Below are positions 40,396 to 48,727 of a stretch of 64,000 bases of DNA, piece by piece; the stretch's first letter is position 1, and every line of letters starts with the position of its first letter. The translations under genes were made by a program, and so were the position numbers. The notes below the pieces were generated by a model. It made no database searches. It saw only the letters and a list, made by a program, of their open reading frames with translations, and had not been told where the DNA came from. Source of the DNA: Bordetella ansorpii (GTDB lineage Bacteria > Pseudomonadota > Gammaproteobacteria > Burkholderiales > Burkholderiaceae_B); the NCBI RefSeq assembly GCF_900078705.1, contig NZ_FKIF01000006.1, positions 124,001 to 188,000 of the forward strand. Reading direction: 5' to 3'.

Positions 40396-42426
40396 TCAGG
40401 AGCCTTTGCGGCCGCTACGGCGCGGGCGCGAGGCGCCGCGCTTGGAGCTGCCGGATTCGACTGGCAGCGTGCCTTTGCAGTCCGGGTAGCGGCTGCACGA
40501 CCAGAACGGGCCGCTCTTGCCGCTGCGCTGGCGCGTGGGTGCGCCGCACTGCGGGCATGCCGGCCCTTGGGGAACCTTGATGGACAGGGAGGCGCTGCCG
40601 TACTGCGCAATCAACTGCGAAATCCACGCGGCCTGCTTGCCGATGAACACGTCCAGGGTGAGCTGTCCGGCCTCGATCATGTCGAGCGCCTGTTCCCAGA
40701 CGGCGGTGGTGCCAGGGTCGGCAATCGCCGCAGGCACGGCATCGATCAAAGTGAAAGCCGCATCCGAGGCGCGGATGGCGCGCCCCTTCTTCACGAGGTA
40801 GCCGCGAGCGATCAGGCCGCCGATGATGTTGGCCCGCGTCGCTTCGGTGCCGATGCCAACCGTATCCTTGAGCTTCTGCTTCAGGCGGGGATCGGACACC
40901 AGCTTGGCGACGCCTTTCATGGACTTGACCAACTCGCCTTGCGTGTACGGTTTGGGCGGCAGCGTCTTGAGTGCCTTGAGATCGACGTCGGCCACCTGGC
41001 ATGCCAGGCCCTCATACAGTTTCGGCAGCGCGGGCAGCACCTGGGCGCGGACCGCAGTATCGCCCTCGCCATCACCGTCTTCGGCCTGCGGCTCGGCGAG
41101 CACCTGGCGCCAACCCGGGATGACAACCTGCTTGCCCGTGGCCGCCAGGTTCTGCCCCCCGCACGAAAACTTGGCCACAGTGCGGTCGAACTCGTGGTGA
41201 GGGAGGAACTGCGCCAGGTAATGCGACCGGATGAGCCTGTACACGGCCAGTTCCTTCTCGCTCATGGCGGAGAGCTTCGCCGGTTCGAGCGTCGGGATGA
41301 TGCCGTGGTGCGCCGTGACCTTGCCATCGTTCCAGGCGCGCGAGCGCTGCGAGCGGTCGAGCTGGCCCATGATCGAGCGCAGCGAGGGATCGGTCTTGAG
41401 CAGGCTGTCGAGAACGGTGGGCACTTCGGCAAACATGCTCTCGGGCAGGTAGCCGGAGTCCGAGCGGGGGTACGTCGTGGCCTTGTGCGTCTCGTACAGG
41501 GCTTGGGCAATCTCCAAGGTTTCCTGCACGTCCAGCCCAAGCTGCTTGGAACACACTTCCTGCAAGGTGCCCAGGTCGAACGGCAGCGGCGGGCCTTCGC
41601 GGACACGCTCAGTCTCCACCGACACGACGTGGGCACTGCCCGCAGCGCGGATCTGCTGCATGGTCTGCTGTGCGACCGGCTGCCGCAGGCAGCGGCCTGC
41701 GTCGTCGGTGCACGCATCGGGTGGAACCCATTGCGCGGCGAAAGTCGAACCGCCTGCGAACAGGGACACGGCGATGGCCCAGTATGGTACGGACACGAAG
41801 CGCGCGATCTCGCGGTCGCGGTCCACAACGAGCTTGAGCGTCGGGGTCTGTACGCGGCCGACCGACAGCACGCCGTCGTAACCCGCCTGTCGCCCCAGCA
41901 CCGTGAACAGCCGGCTCAGGTTCATGCCCACGAGCCAATCCGCACGGGAGCGCGCCAGCGCCGAGTGGTACATCGAAAGCGTCTCGGCCGAAGGCCGCAG
42001 CTTGCCCAGTGCCGCCCGAATGGACGCATCGTTGAGCGCCGACAGCCACAGGCGTTCGATGGGGCCGCGGTAGCCGCAAAGCTCCACGATCTCGCGGGCG
42101 ATCAATTCGCCCTCGCGGTCGGCATCGGTGGCGATAACCAGGTGAGTCGCCTTCGCCAAGAGCGCCTTGACGACCTTGAATTGCGTGGCGGTCTTCGGTT
42201 TGACCTCGACCCGCCAGTGCTGGGGAATGATGGGCAACTGCTCAACGGACCATCGTTTGAGCTGCTCGTCGTAGGCCTCGGGCGGCGCCGCCTCCACGAG
42301 ATGGCCGATGCACCAGGTGACCGTGACGCCGGAACCGTTGAGGCAGCCTTCACCGCGCTGCGTGGCGCCGAGAATCCGGCCAATGTCTTTGCCCTGGGAG
42401 GGCTTCTCGCACAAGAACAGCCGCAT
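40396..42426 (-). CDS. topB: DNA topoisomerase III (TopB/TraE type)
   Basis: 676-residue type IA topoisomerase that decatenates DNA during ICE replication or transfer. The Toprim domain starts LFLCEKPSQGKDIGRIL; the active site tyrosine is in TTYPRSDSGYL (about 310-320); the C-terminal domain has a Topo zinc finger CPQCGAPTRQR ... CSRYPDC. The ATG at 42426 was used; frames further upstream are Arg/Pro-rich. The C-terminus ends in a basic KRGASRPRRSGRKGS tail that likely contacts DNA. Member of the SPI-7-type ICE replication block with ssb. Confidence 0.95.
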   Translation of the reverse strand: MRLFLCEKPSQGKDIGRILGATQRGEGCLNGSGVTVTWCIGHLVEAAPPEAYDEQLKRWSVEQLPIIPQHWRVEVKPKTATQFKVVKALLAKATHLVIATDADREGELIAREIVELCGYRGPIERLWLSALNDASIRAALGKLRPSAETLSMYHSALARSRADWLVGMNLSRLFTVLGRQAGYDGVLSVGRVQTPTLKLVVDRDREIARFVSVPYWAIAVSLFAGGSTFAAQWVPPDACTDDAGRCLRQPVAQQTMQQIRAAGSAHVVSVETERVREGPPLPFDLGTLQEVCSKQLGLDVQETLEIAQALYETHKATTYPRSDSGYLPESMFAEVPTVLDSLLKTDPSLRSIMGQLDRSQRSRAWNDGKVTAHHGIIPTLEPAKLSAMSEKELAVYRLIRSHYLAQFLPHHEFDRTVAKFSCGGQNLAATGKQVVIPGWRQVLAEPQAEDGDGEGDTAVRAQVLPALPKLYEGLACQVADVDLKALKTLPPKPYTQGELVKSMKGVAKLVSDPRLKQKLKDTVGIGTEATRANIIGGLIARGYLVKKGRAIRASDAAFTLIDAVPAAIADPGTTAVWEQALDMIEAGQLTLDVFIGKQAAWISQLIAQYGSASLSIKVPQGPACPQCGAPTRQRSGKSGPFWSCSRYPDCKGTLPVESGSSKRGASRPRRSGRKGS

Positions 42427-42639
42427 ATCCGTCCATCCCGATTCCTGTTGTTCATGGAGTTGCTGGGATCGAGGATGCCGAGCGCAGCCCCTGGCAGCAG
42501 CAAACAAGCCGCATGCGGCAGCGACCGCTTTCACGCCGATGAAATGGCGAGTGCGGGGAAGGTGCGTGGCCGGAAGTGTGCGGGCCGAGAGCCGCGATTT
42601 CCGGGAGCGCGCGTGGAACTCGGTGGACGTTGGTGGAGC

Positions 42640-42654
42640 TATCCCCTGGGGATA
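42640..42654. repeat. Palindrome with CCCCTGGGG core
   Basis: TATCCCCTGGGGATA, 7-bp arms around one base, in the leader of topB. Shares its core with the palindromes at 44661, 44785 and 44902. Confidence 0.75.
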
Positions 42655-42664
42655 ATTCGCAGCG

Positions 42665-42704
42665 CATGGAGGGCGGCGAAGCACTGCGGCAGCCGCCCTC
42701 CATG
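42665..42704. repeat. 13-bp inverted repeat after ssb
   Basis: CATGGAGGGCGGC / GCCGCCCTCCATG with a 14-base spacer, 5 bp past the ssb stop on the minus strand. No T-run; may weaken transcription between ssb and topB. Confidence 0.75.
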
Positions 42705-42709
42705 CCCGA

Positions 42710-43150
42710 TCACTTCCTGCGCTTGGTCTCTTTCGGCGCCGTCGATTCCTGGGTGGCCTGGGGCTTCGGCTCTGCCTCCTGTGGCTTCGGGCTGAGGGCC
42801 ACAGACTCGATGCGGTACGGCAGGATGCCGACACTGCGCGCGTTGACCTGCCAAGTCTCACGCGGCTGATCTTCGTTGTCCGTCCAGGGGTCGCGCTCCA
42901 TGCGGCCGACGACCAGCACCCGCATGCCCTTCTGGTAGAGCTGCTGCCAGCGGTCGGCGTCGTGGTGCCAGAGTTCCACCGGCGCCCAGAAGCCGCCGCG
43001 GTCCTCGAACTCGCCGCCCTTGGTGGGGACGGGGTTGTCGAAGTACACGTTCAGCCGGAGCAACCGGCGAGGATCGTCGTTGCCATTGGGGAATTCGCGG
43101 TACTCGGGAGGCGATCCGATGTTGCCCTCGCCGATGAATTGTGTGCTCAT
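42710..43150 (-). CDS. ssb: Single-stranded DNA-binding protein of the ICE
   Basis: 146-residue OB-fold protein. Starts MSTQFIGEGNIGSPPEYREF and contains WAPVELWHHDADRWQQLYQKGMRVLVVGRMERDP (in parts), the family's conserved core. Coats single-stranded ICE DNA during transfer and replication. The tail ends basic (KETKRRK) rather than in the acidic tip that recruits host partners in chromosomal SSB, so its protein contacts must differ. Gene lies in the usual block with topB and DUF3158. Confidence 0.92.
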   Translation of the reverse strand: MSTQFIGEGNIGSPPEYREFPNGNDDPRRLLRLNVYFDNPVPTKGGEFEDRGGFWAPVELWHHDADRWQQLYQKGMRVLVVGRMERDPWTDNEDQPRETWQVNARSVGILPYRIESVALSPKPQEAEPKPQATQESTAPKETKRRK

Positions 43151-43223
43151 GTTGGAATCTCCGTGGTGGTTGAAATACCCGTGCCTCGTTGGGCTCGGGC
43201 GCGTGCTCGGATGGCAGGCGCAA

Positions 43224-43751
43224 TCACCGATCGCGCACTGCGGCAGGAACGGACGCGAGCCGGCGCAGGTAGGTGTTGTCCGCCTGCGCGGCCTTGCTGG
43301 CGCATTCCTGTGCTTGCCTGCCCAGGGTGTGCAGCAGGCTGATCTGCATGTTCAGCATGACGCGCTGCAGTTCGATCTCGTGCAGGTCGTGCAGCAGGTT
43401 GACCGGCGTGCTGGGGCTCGCCATCAGCTCCTGCCACAACGCCACGCCCATGGCCGATCGATCGTGCTTGCGCCAGCGAAGAAAGGTCGTGCCTGCGCCA
43501 GTGGTCTGCTGGGCCAGCTCGACGGGAAGCAGGTGGAAGGGATGCCCGCACGCCTGTGGCAGCACCTGTCGCTGCGCCAGGGCAATCAACTCGTCGCGCA
43601 TGGCGAAGCACTGGCTGGCCCAGGCCTCGAAGTCCCCTTTACCTTTAAAAGGCTTTAAAAGGCCTTTTAGAGAGGCCGCGTGTTCCAGCCGCATGAAGGC
43701 TGGCTGTTCCAGACGACGGAAGTAGCGCGGTTCGCGGTTCGGGTCGCTCAT
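43224..43751 (-). CDS. DUF3158 family ICE protein
   Basis: 175 residues, soluble. Starts MSDPNREPRYFRRLEQPAF at 43751; typical DUF3158 segments are LKGLLKPFKGKGDFEAWASQ and GMPFHLLPVEL-like with TTFLRWRKHDRSAMG. Conserved in PFL_4669-adjacent position; its role is unknown but the gene always travels with ssb and TIGR03761, suggesting replication. Its start overlaps the TIGR03761 stop by 4 bp (ATGA). Confidence 0.88.
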   Translation of the reverse strand: MSDPNREPRYFRRLEQPAFMRLEHAASLKGLLKPFKGKGDFEAWASQCFAMRDELIALAQRQVLPQACGHPFHLLPVELAQQTTGAGTTFLRWRKHDRSAMGVALWQELMASPSTPVNLLHDLHEIELQRVMLNMQISLLHTLGRQAQECASKAAQADNTYLRRLASVPAAVRDR

Positions 43752-44539
43752 GCCGGTTCGTCCTCGCCGGCGGCTGTGGACTTGGCCTCGGCCGAATCGG
43801 CGGCAGCGCCTTCGTCGGTGGGAGATGCGGCTGCGGCAGCGCTATCACCACGCTGTTGCAGACCACGGCGCACGACGGGCGGCGCAAACTTCGAGCGGCG
43901 CATGCCTTCGAGCACGTCCTGCGGCAGTTCGCCGAACTTCTCCAATGCTGCCCGAGCTGCGGCGTTCTTGGCCGCGAAGTCGTCGCGGGTGCAGCCCGAG
44001 TAGCGGTATTGCTGGGCCAGGCTGAACAGGCTGCGCAGCGCGTGGGCACCTTCGTTGAGCCAGCGCTCCAACGTCGAGCGATCGATCAGCGCGGTGTGGT
44101 GGGCGAGGATCAGCTTGCGCGCGATGTCGTCGTAGTCGGCCAGGAGATAGACGGCGGCAAAGCCCAACTGCGCATTGACGAACAGCGGAAGCTTGACGGG
44201 CTGCACGTTGAGGTTCTCGCCCAGGGTCAACGCGGCGGGCACGCCGGCCAGGGCCTGGTCCACCTGGTCGCGCAGCGTCTGCAGCGTGGTCCTGGTCTGG
44301 TCGAGCTTGTCTTCGATGCGAAGCATCCACCAGTCGCTGTATGGGTCGTCCTGCTCCGAGCCGCGCTTCATCTTGTTCATGACGGCGATGTAGCCGTTCA
44401 GGCCGACGATGCCCGGTCGCCCCTCGGCGGCGGCGCGGCCATGCCAGATGCGCGAGGCGTGGTGGGTGTGCAGCGTCAGCGACATCGCGCTGCGCAGGGA
44501 GCCGAGGTTGAGTTGCAATGGTTCGTTGCTGGTTGCCAT
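43748..44539 (-). CDS. TIGR03761 family ICE protein (PFL_4669)
   Basis: 263 residues. Starts MATSNEPLQLNLGSLRSAMSL at 44539; contains LHTHHASRIWHGR and DPYSDWWMLRIEDKL, the hallmarks of PFL_4669 proteins. The C-terminal 40 residues are Ala/Glu-rich. Family members sit in the DNA-processing block of the ICE; exact role unknown. Next gene on the minus strand is DUF3158, coupled by overlap. Upstream is a 430-bp non-coding stretch with palindromes. Confidence 0.9.
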   Translation of the reverse strand: MATSNEPLQLNLGSLRSAMSLTLHTHHASRIWHGRAAAEGRPGIVGLNGYIAVMNKMKRGSEQDDPYSDWWMLRIEDKLDQTRTTLQTLRDQVDQALAGVPAALTLGENLNVQPVKLPLFVNAQLGFAAVYLLADYDDIARKLILAHHTALIDRSTLERWLNEGAHALRSLFSLAQQYRYSGCTRDDFAAKNAAARAALEKFGELPQDVLEGMRRSKFAPPVVRRGLQQRGDSAAAAASPTDEGAAADSAEAKSTAAGEDEPA

Positions 44540-44968
44540 GGTGATCGCTCGCTGGTGGACAGGGAGCCGCCAGCATCCGCATGCAGCGGAAGGCAGTCAG
44601 TCAACAAACCGAAATGAGCCGACCCCCGGTTCTGTGCGCGCTGGCGGCGCAGCGCGCAACGGTCCCCTGGGGACCGCTCCGCAGATGGGCACTCACATCG
44701 GCGTTCCCGTCCTCGGTTGTTGACGGTATGCGTGCTGCACCGCACGTCGCGCTGCCGTTCGACACGATCCTTCGCCGCGCAGCCGTCCCCAGGGGACCGT
44801 TCCGTTGAGCGCCATGGAGGTCTGCTTCATGGTCTTGCATGCGCTCTACTCAGGTTTTGCGCAGCATGTCGCGCCGTCGCCCGGCGCTTCACCGCACAGC
44901 CGTCCCCAGGGGACCGTTTCTGCCGACCGCCATGGAGATCTACTTCACGGCTTTGACAAGCCCTGTGC
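44540..44968. repeat. Repeat-rich intergenic region with three CCCCAGGGG palindromes
   Basis: Contains GGTCCCCTGGGGACC (44661-44675) and GTCCCCAGGGGAC at 44785-44797 and 44902-44914. The latter two belong to an imperfect direct repeat of about 100 bp: both continue with GCCATGGAG..TCTxCTTCA and end in a CTCAGG.TTTGCGCAGCA block, which in the second copy is the actual 3' end of the STY4528 gene (coding LLRKS-stop) and in the first copy a fossil duplicate (coding MLRKT-stop). No gene otherwise. Candidate regulatory or origin sequence. Confidence 0.75.
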
Positions 44969-46207
44969 TCAGGATTTGCGCAGCAGATCGCGCAGGCGCT
45001 CGATGTGCTGCCGGGCCACCTCGGGCGGCACGACGTTGCGCGGCGGCTCGGTTGGTGGCGCTCGCGCCGCCGATGGTGTTGGCGGTGCCGGGCCGGTCTG
45101 CTTGGCCCAGGCATTGAACTCGCCGCGCATGGCGCGCTGGATGATGCCGAACAGATAACCGGCGGGGTTGCGGATGCCATGCTTGCCGCACCGTGCGGCC
45201 CATTCGTCCAGCACGGCCTGCCGCAGGGCAGCGTCCACCTGCTGCAACGCCATCTTGGCTCCGGCCTGCTGTTCCGCCTTCAGTTCCGCGAAGCGCTTGG
45301 GCCATTGCAGGTCGCCCAGCGCACGCGCCTGCGCGGTAGTACGTACTTCATCAATACGACTACTACGTACTGTACGGTCCTGCTTCGAATTCCGAAGAGC
45401 GCCGTCTGGCGCGGGTTTCGGCCCTGCTTCGGATTCCGAAGATGGGCGATCGCCATTCCGAAGAAGGCTCGCGGGCCCTTCTTCGGAATCGTGGACCGCA
45501 TCCTCCTGTGGATAACTTTCGGAGGCGGTGATGCCCTGGTCGGCCAGGCGCTCGGCGAGCACTTGCAGCCGCGACGGCAAGGTGCGTCCGGACAGCATCG
45601 GGTCGTCCGCGATCTCCTGGAGGGTGTTGAGTCCCACCACCTGGACGGCCTTGGCCGAATGCCCCAGCGACTGGCTGACCAGGGCCAGGTAGTCGGCGTC
45701 GAGTTGCATCGCCTCGAACGGCGTCAGCGGTTCGTCGTGCAGGACGTAGAGGTTGCCGAGGATGCGACCGGTCTTGGGGTCGCGCCGTCGTCGCACGAGG
45801 CTCAGCCAGCGCGTCAGGCGCAGCAGCGTCAGCGCCCGCGCCACGGTCTCATGGGAGGCCTGGCCTGCGCAGGGCATCGACGCCAGCCAGGGGCGCAACT
45901 GCTCATAGGTGGGAAATGCCGTGACGCCATCGTCGTTGAGCATCAATCGGAACACCTGCCAGGCGTTGCGCTCCAGCGGTGTCAGGCGGCGGTCGAGGAA
46001 CAGCCGCCGCGGCACGCTCCCGTGCCGATTGCCACTGAACAGGAAGGCGTCGCCGGACGTAGGAGGCGTGGGCGTTGGAGCAGGCAGGGACGCGGGAGCG
46101 CCAGAGCTGGACTTGGGCGCGAGGTCCTTCAGCGCAGCGTCGAACAGGTCGGCGAGTGCGATGGGGCCAGGGCGCTGGGCTCGTGGGGCGGTGTCGTCCA
46201 CGGCCAT
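44969..46207 (-). CDS. STY4528 family replication protein of the ICE
   Basis: 412 residues. The first 45 are Pro/Ala-rich, then a winged-helix-like DNA-binding region (RRLFLDRRLTPLERNAWQVF and PTYEQLRPWLASMPC ... HETVARALTLLRLTRWL, in parts). The region 240-295 is low-complexity with a peptide repeat (SEEGPASLLRNG, then SEAGPKPAPDGALRNS) and the DNA there has 22-bp-phased repeats. The C-terminus has WAARCGKHGIRNPAGYLFG. Such proteins are thought to initiate ICE replication. Its end abuts the repeat region; DUF2857 precedes by 3 bp. Confidence 0.88.
   Translation of the reverse strand: MAVDDTAPRAQRPGPIALADLFDAALKDLAPKSSSGAPASLPAPTPTPPTSGDAFLFSGNRHGSVPRRLFLDRRLTPLERNAWQVFRLMLNDDGVTAFPTYEQLRPWLASMPCAGQASHETVARALTLLRLTRWLSLVRRRRDPKTGRILGNLYVLHDEPLTPFEAMQLDADYLALVSQSLGHSAKAVQVVGLNTLQEIADDPMLSGRTLPSRLQVLAERLADQGITASESYPQEDAVHDSEEGPASLLRNGDRPSSESEAGPKPAPDGALRNSKQDRTVRSSRIDEVRTTAQARALGDLQWPKRFAELKAEQQAGAKMALQQVDAALRQAVLDEWAARCGKHGIRNPAGYLFGIIQRAMRGEFNAWAKQTGPAPPTPSAARAPPTEPPRNVVPPEVARQHIERLRDLLRKS
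45389..45489 (-). repeat. Iteron-like ATTCCGAAG repeats inside the STY4528 gene
   Basis: ATTCCGAAG occurs at 45389-45397, 45433-45441 and 45455-45463 (distances 44 and 22), with an inverted CTTCGGAAT at 45481-45489. The 22-bp period is two turns of DNA. The stretch is in the disordered linker of the replication protein. Confidence 0.65.
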
Positions 46208-46210
46208 GGC

Positions 46211-46771
46211 CTAGCCCAATCCCTGATCGACCCAGTTCCTGATCGCGGCCCAGACCACCGAGAGCGGCAGCGACATGCCCTCGGCCAGGTCCATGGCCGC
46301 ATCGAGAATCGAGGTCTCGTCCTCCAGATCGACGTTCCTGCTGCTGGTCACGGCTTTCCATTGCCGCCACAGTTCGGTGTCCTGGGTCTCGTCCAGGACG
46401 GGGTGGCGCCCCTTGCGCTTGGGCAGGCCGAGGATCTCCCGCCGCAGGGCGACTTCCTGATGGGTCAGGCCATAGAAGCGGCTGACCATCTCCGTGCTGG
46501 CCCCCAGCCGCAGCATGCGATCGACCGTGGCGATTTCCTTCTCCACGTCCTGTGCCTGGTTGAGCAGGCGCTGCAGCACTTCGCGGTTGACCGTGACCGA
46601 GCACCACGAGACGCTGGCGTTGGCCAGCACGCTGATCAGCGCGGGGTGCTTGAGCGCATCCAGCTCGGCCTCGCCGAAGCCCATGGCCTTGCAGCGGCGC
46701 AGTTGGCCGTTGCGAAGGTCATACAGCGCCTGGGCAATCACGGCCTGGTTGAGCGGATGCGATGTGGACAT
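46211..46771 (-). CDS. DUF2857 family ICE regulator-like protein
   Basis: 186 residues. Starts MSTSHPLNQAVIAQALYDLRNG at 46771. DUF2857 domain with HTH-like middle (GASTEMVSRFYGLTHQEVALRREILGLP, in parts), suggesting DNA binding. Its homologue InrR in ICEclc is a regulator of integrase expression, though the name cannot be confirmed here. Placed between STY4528 and ParB as usual, 3 bp before the former and 14 bp after the latter. Confidence 0.85.
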   Translation of the reverse strand: MSTSHPLNQAVIAQALYDLRNGQLRRCKAMGFGEAELDALKHPALISVLANASVSWCSVTVNREVLQRLLNQAQDVEKEIATVDRMLRLGASTEMVSRFYGLTHQEVALRREILGLPKRKGRHPVLDETQDTELWRQWKAVTSSRNVDLEDETSILDAAMDLAEGMSLPLSVVWAAIRNWVDQGLG

Positions 46772-46785
46772 GCGGCCTCCCTCGC

Positions 46786-48465
46786 TCACGTCCCGGGCGC
46801 CGTGGTGCCGGCTTCCAGGTCCAGCAGACGCCGGGCGAGGCGCAGCAGCCGAAAGAGCTTGACCAACGCCGTGTCGCTCAAGCGCCTTGCGCCGCTGCCA
46901 TGGCCTTGGCTCTGGCCGTGCAACAGGGTCGGCAGGTCGGCGGCGAGCTGCGCGCCGTCCAGGCCCGCTTCGGCGACGGGCTGACCCGTCAGGGAAGTGA
47001 GCAGCGTCAGCACCGCGCGGCCGAGCGGCGACGGGGCTTGGCCGCGGGCGCGGCACGCAAACCCGATGCCATCGGCGCGATCCTCGATGCACTCGTCCAG
47101 GCCTGCCTCCCCGGCGATCTCGCGCGCGAACTGCGCGATGTGGATGCGCAGCCGATCGGGCGTGTCCAGGCCGGCGTCGATGTACCAGACGTCGGAGATC
47201 GGATAGAGTCCGCCGAGTTGCACCGGGATGGACTGCAGCACGCTCGCCGAGAAGTCGGGCGGCAGCGCATCGCCCAACTGGTCGGCGACCATGCGCTGGA
47301 TCGATTGGAGCCGTTCTGTCGTCGGTGCTGGCGAGACGATGTGCTCGCGAAGCAGATCGCCCGGTGCGGCCGGCTGGCTTCCCGTGGCCGCTTCGCCAAC
47401 CGCCGTGTCGTCGTGGCGCAAGGTGGGCTCGGACGCCGGAGGGCTGGCGGGTGGAGGACCGGCCGCCGCTGCAGGCGTGGCGATGGACGATGCTGCGCCC
47501 GGCGGAGTCGGCGTGCCGGCGGTGGGCGAAGGCAACGCCGGCTGCGCCGCAGGTGGCGTCGGGTCACTGACCAGCGCCCGGTGGCGGCTTTCCGATTCGG
47601 TCAGGTCCAGCGCCAGCACGTCGTAGCCGATGCCCAGCAGCTCGGACATCTGGCCGATCAGCTCGTCTTGCACGCGCTGCGGCGCGAACTCGTCGCCCTG
47701 CGTGTCGAACTGCGCCAGCACCTCCTGAAAGAAACTGTCGAAGTCCAGCGGCAGCGAACGGTCCTTGGCGTAGTGCTCCCAGGTGCGTTTGCAGGCCGTG
47801 CGCATGACCGACAGCCGCTCGACCTGGTGGCGCCCCAGGCCGCCATAGAGCACAGTGGGAATGGCGGGCAGCAGGTAGCGCACCGCGTCGGCCATGCGGG
47901 TGATGTGCGACCGCTGGACGGGGAAGCCATCGGCCGCCAGGCGGCGGGCCAGTTCCGACTGGCTCAGGGCGGCGCCGCTCTCCTGCTCGTAGAACTCCCG
48001 TGCTTTCTCGACGCCGAGCGCGCGCTCGATGAACGTGAGGCCGCCGCGCAGTTCGTTCTCGGCAAGATGCCCGGTCAGCGCGACGATTTCACCGCGCTCC
48101 GGCCATGGTCGGAACAGGCACGATATGCGGAAGAAGCGTTCTTCCTTGGTCTCCGACCAGAGTTCGCGCAGGATCGCCAGTCGCGTGTTGCCGCCGTTGC
48201 GGATGATGTAGTGGTCCTCGCCGGGCCTGCGCGTGATGGCCGGCGCCGCGTCCAGGCCGCGCTCGCGGATGGATGCCTTGATTTCCTCGTAAGCCGGGTT
48301 GCGCTTCATGCGCGGGTCATGGTCGTAGGGCCGCAACTGGTCCAGCGTCACGACCATGGGCGTGTCCGCGATCGGGTCGCTCAAGGCCGTAGCCGCTGGG
48401 CCGCTGCGCTCGAAGCCGGCCGCGAGCAGCTTGCCTGCCATGTCCTGCGAGGTCATGTCAGCCAT
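46786..48465 (-). CDS. parB: ICE ParB-family protein (TIGR03764)
   Basis: 559 residues. ParB-type N-domain: MVVTLDQLRPYDHDPRMKRNPAY then the motif IRNGGNTRLAIL and SQSELARRLAADG (HTH, about 160-185). A long Pro/Ala-rich linker (about 280-360) precedes a C-terminal helical domain with KLFRLLRLARRLLDLE. It likely partners ParA in keeping the excised element in daughter cells. Start ATG 48465, overlaps the HicA-like gene by 8 bp. Good length for PFGI-1 class ParB. Confidence 0.9.
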   Translation of the reverse strand: MADMTSQDMAGKLLAAGFERSGPAATALSDPIADTPMVVTLDQLRPYDHDPRMKRNPAYEEIKASIRERGLDAAPAITRRPGEDHYIIRNGGNTRLAILRELWSETKEERFFRISCLFRPWPERGEIVALTGHLAENELRGGLTFIERALGVEKAREFYEQESGAALSQSELARRLAADGFPVQRSHITRMADAVRYLLPAIPTVLYGGLGRHQVERLSVMRTACKRTWEHYAKDRSLPLDFDSFFQEVLAQFDTQGDEFAPQRVQDELIGQMSELLGIGYDVLALDLTESESRHRALVSDPTPPAAQPALPSPTAGTPTPPGAASSIATPAAAAGPPPASPPASEPTLRHDDTAVGEAATGSQPAAPGDLLREHIVSPAPTTERLQSIQRMVADQLGDALPPDFSASVLQSIPVQLGGLYPISDVWYIDAGLDTPDRLRIHIAQFAREIAGEAGLDECIEDRADGIGFACRARGQAPSPLGRAVLTLLTSLTGQPVAEAGLDGAQLAADLPTLLHGQSQGHGSGARRLSDTALVKLFRLLRLARRLLDLEAGTTAPGT

Positions 48466-48727
48466 GGCCGCACCCCTCGCAGTCCCCACGACCGCCGGCC
48501 GGCGCCATGCGGGCCTCTCGCTCGGCGCGGCGGATCTGCGCACGGGCGTTCAATTCGGCCCGGTGGTCACTCGCTGTCGAACTCGTGTAGATCGCCGCGC
48601 AGCCGGCCTTGGTGAACTTGAGGTGCCCGCCCGGCGTGCGCTTGACGTGCCAGCCCTCACCGACCGCGAACTCGATCAGGGCGCGCAGCCGCTTGTGGCC
48701 GCGGGCCAGCTCATGTGCGTTCGCCAT
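48458..48727 (-). CDS. HicA-like small protein between parA and parB
   Basis: 89 residues. The HicA/dsRBD-like core is visible: IEFAVGEGWHVKRTPGGHLKFTKAG with the G-G-H-L-K-F that replaces GSHxxF, then AIYTSSTASDHRA. HicA proteins are mRNA interferases whose active His sits at this place, but no HicB antitoxin gene is adjacent. It overlaps parA by 17 bp and parB by 8 bp, so it is translated with the partition genes. Possibly an RNA-binding factor; toxin activity is not shown. Confidence 0.75.
   Translation of the reverse strand: MANAHELARGHKRLRALIEFAVGEGWHVKRTPGGHLKFTKAGCAAIYTSSTASDHRAELNARAQIRRAEREARMAPAGGRGDCEGCGHG

Noticed and set aside
44540-44968. CRISPR array
   Set aside because: Repeats are few, unevenly spaced palindromes; no regular spacers and no cas genes in the window.
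45005-46984. 659-codon plus-strand ORF
   Set aside because: Antisense to STY4528, DUF2857 and parB, typical high-GC shadow, no family features.
46762-48615. 617-codon plus-strand ORF
   Set aside because: Antisense shadow of parB, no start context or motif.
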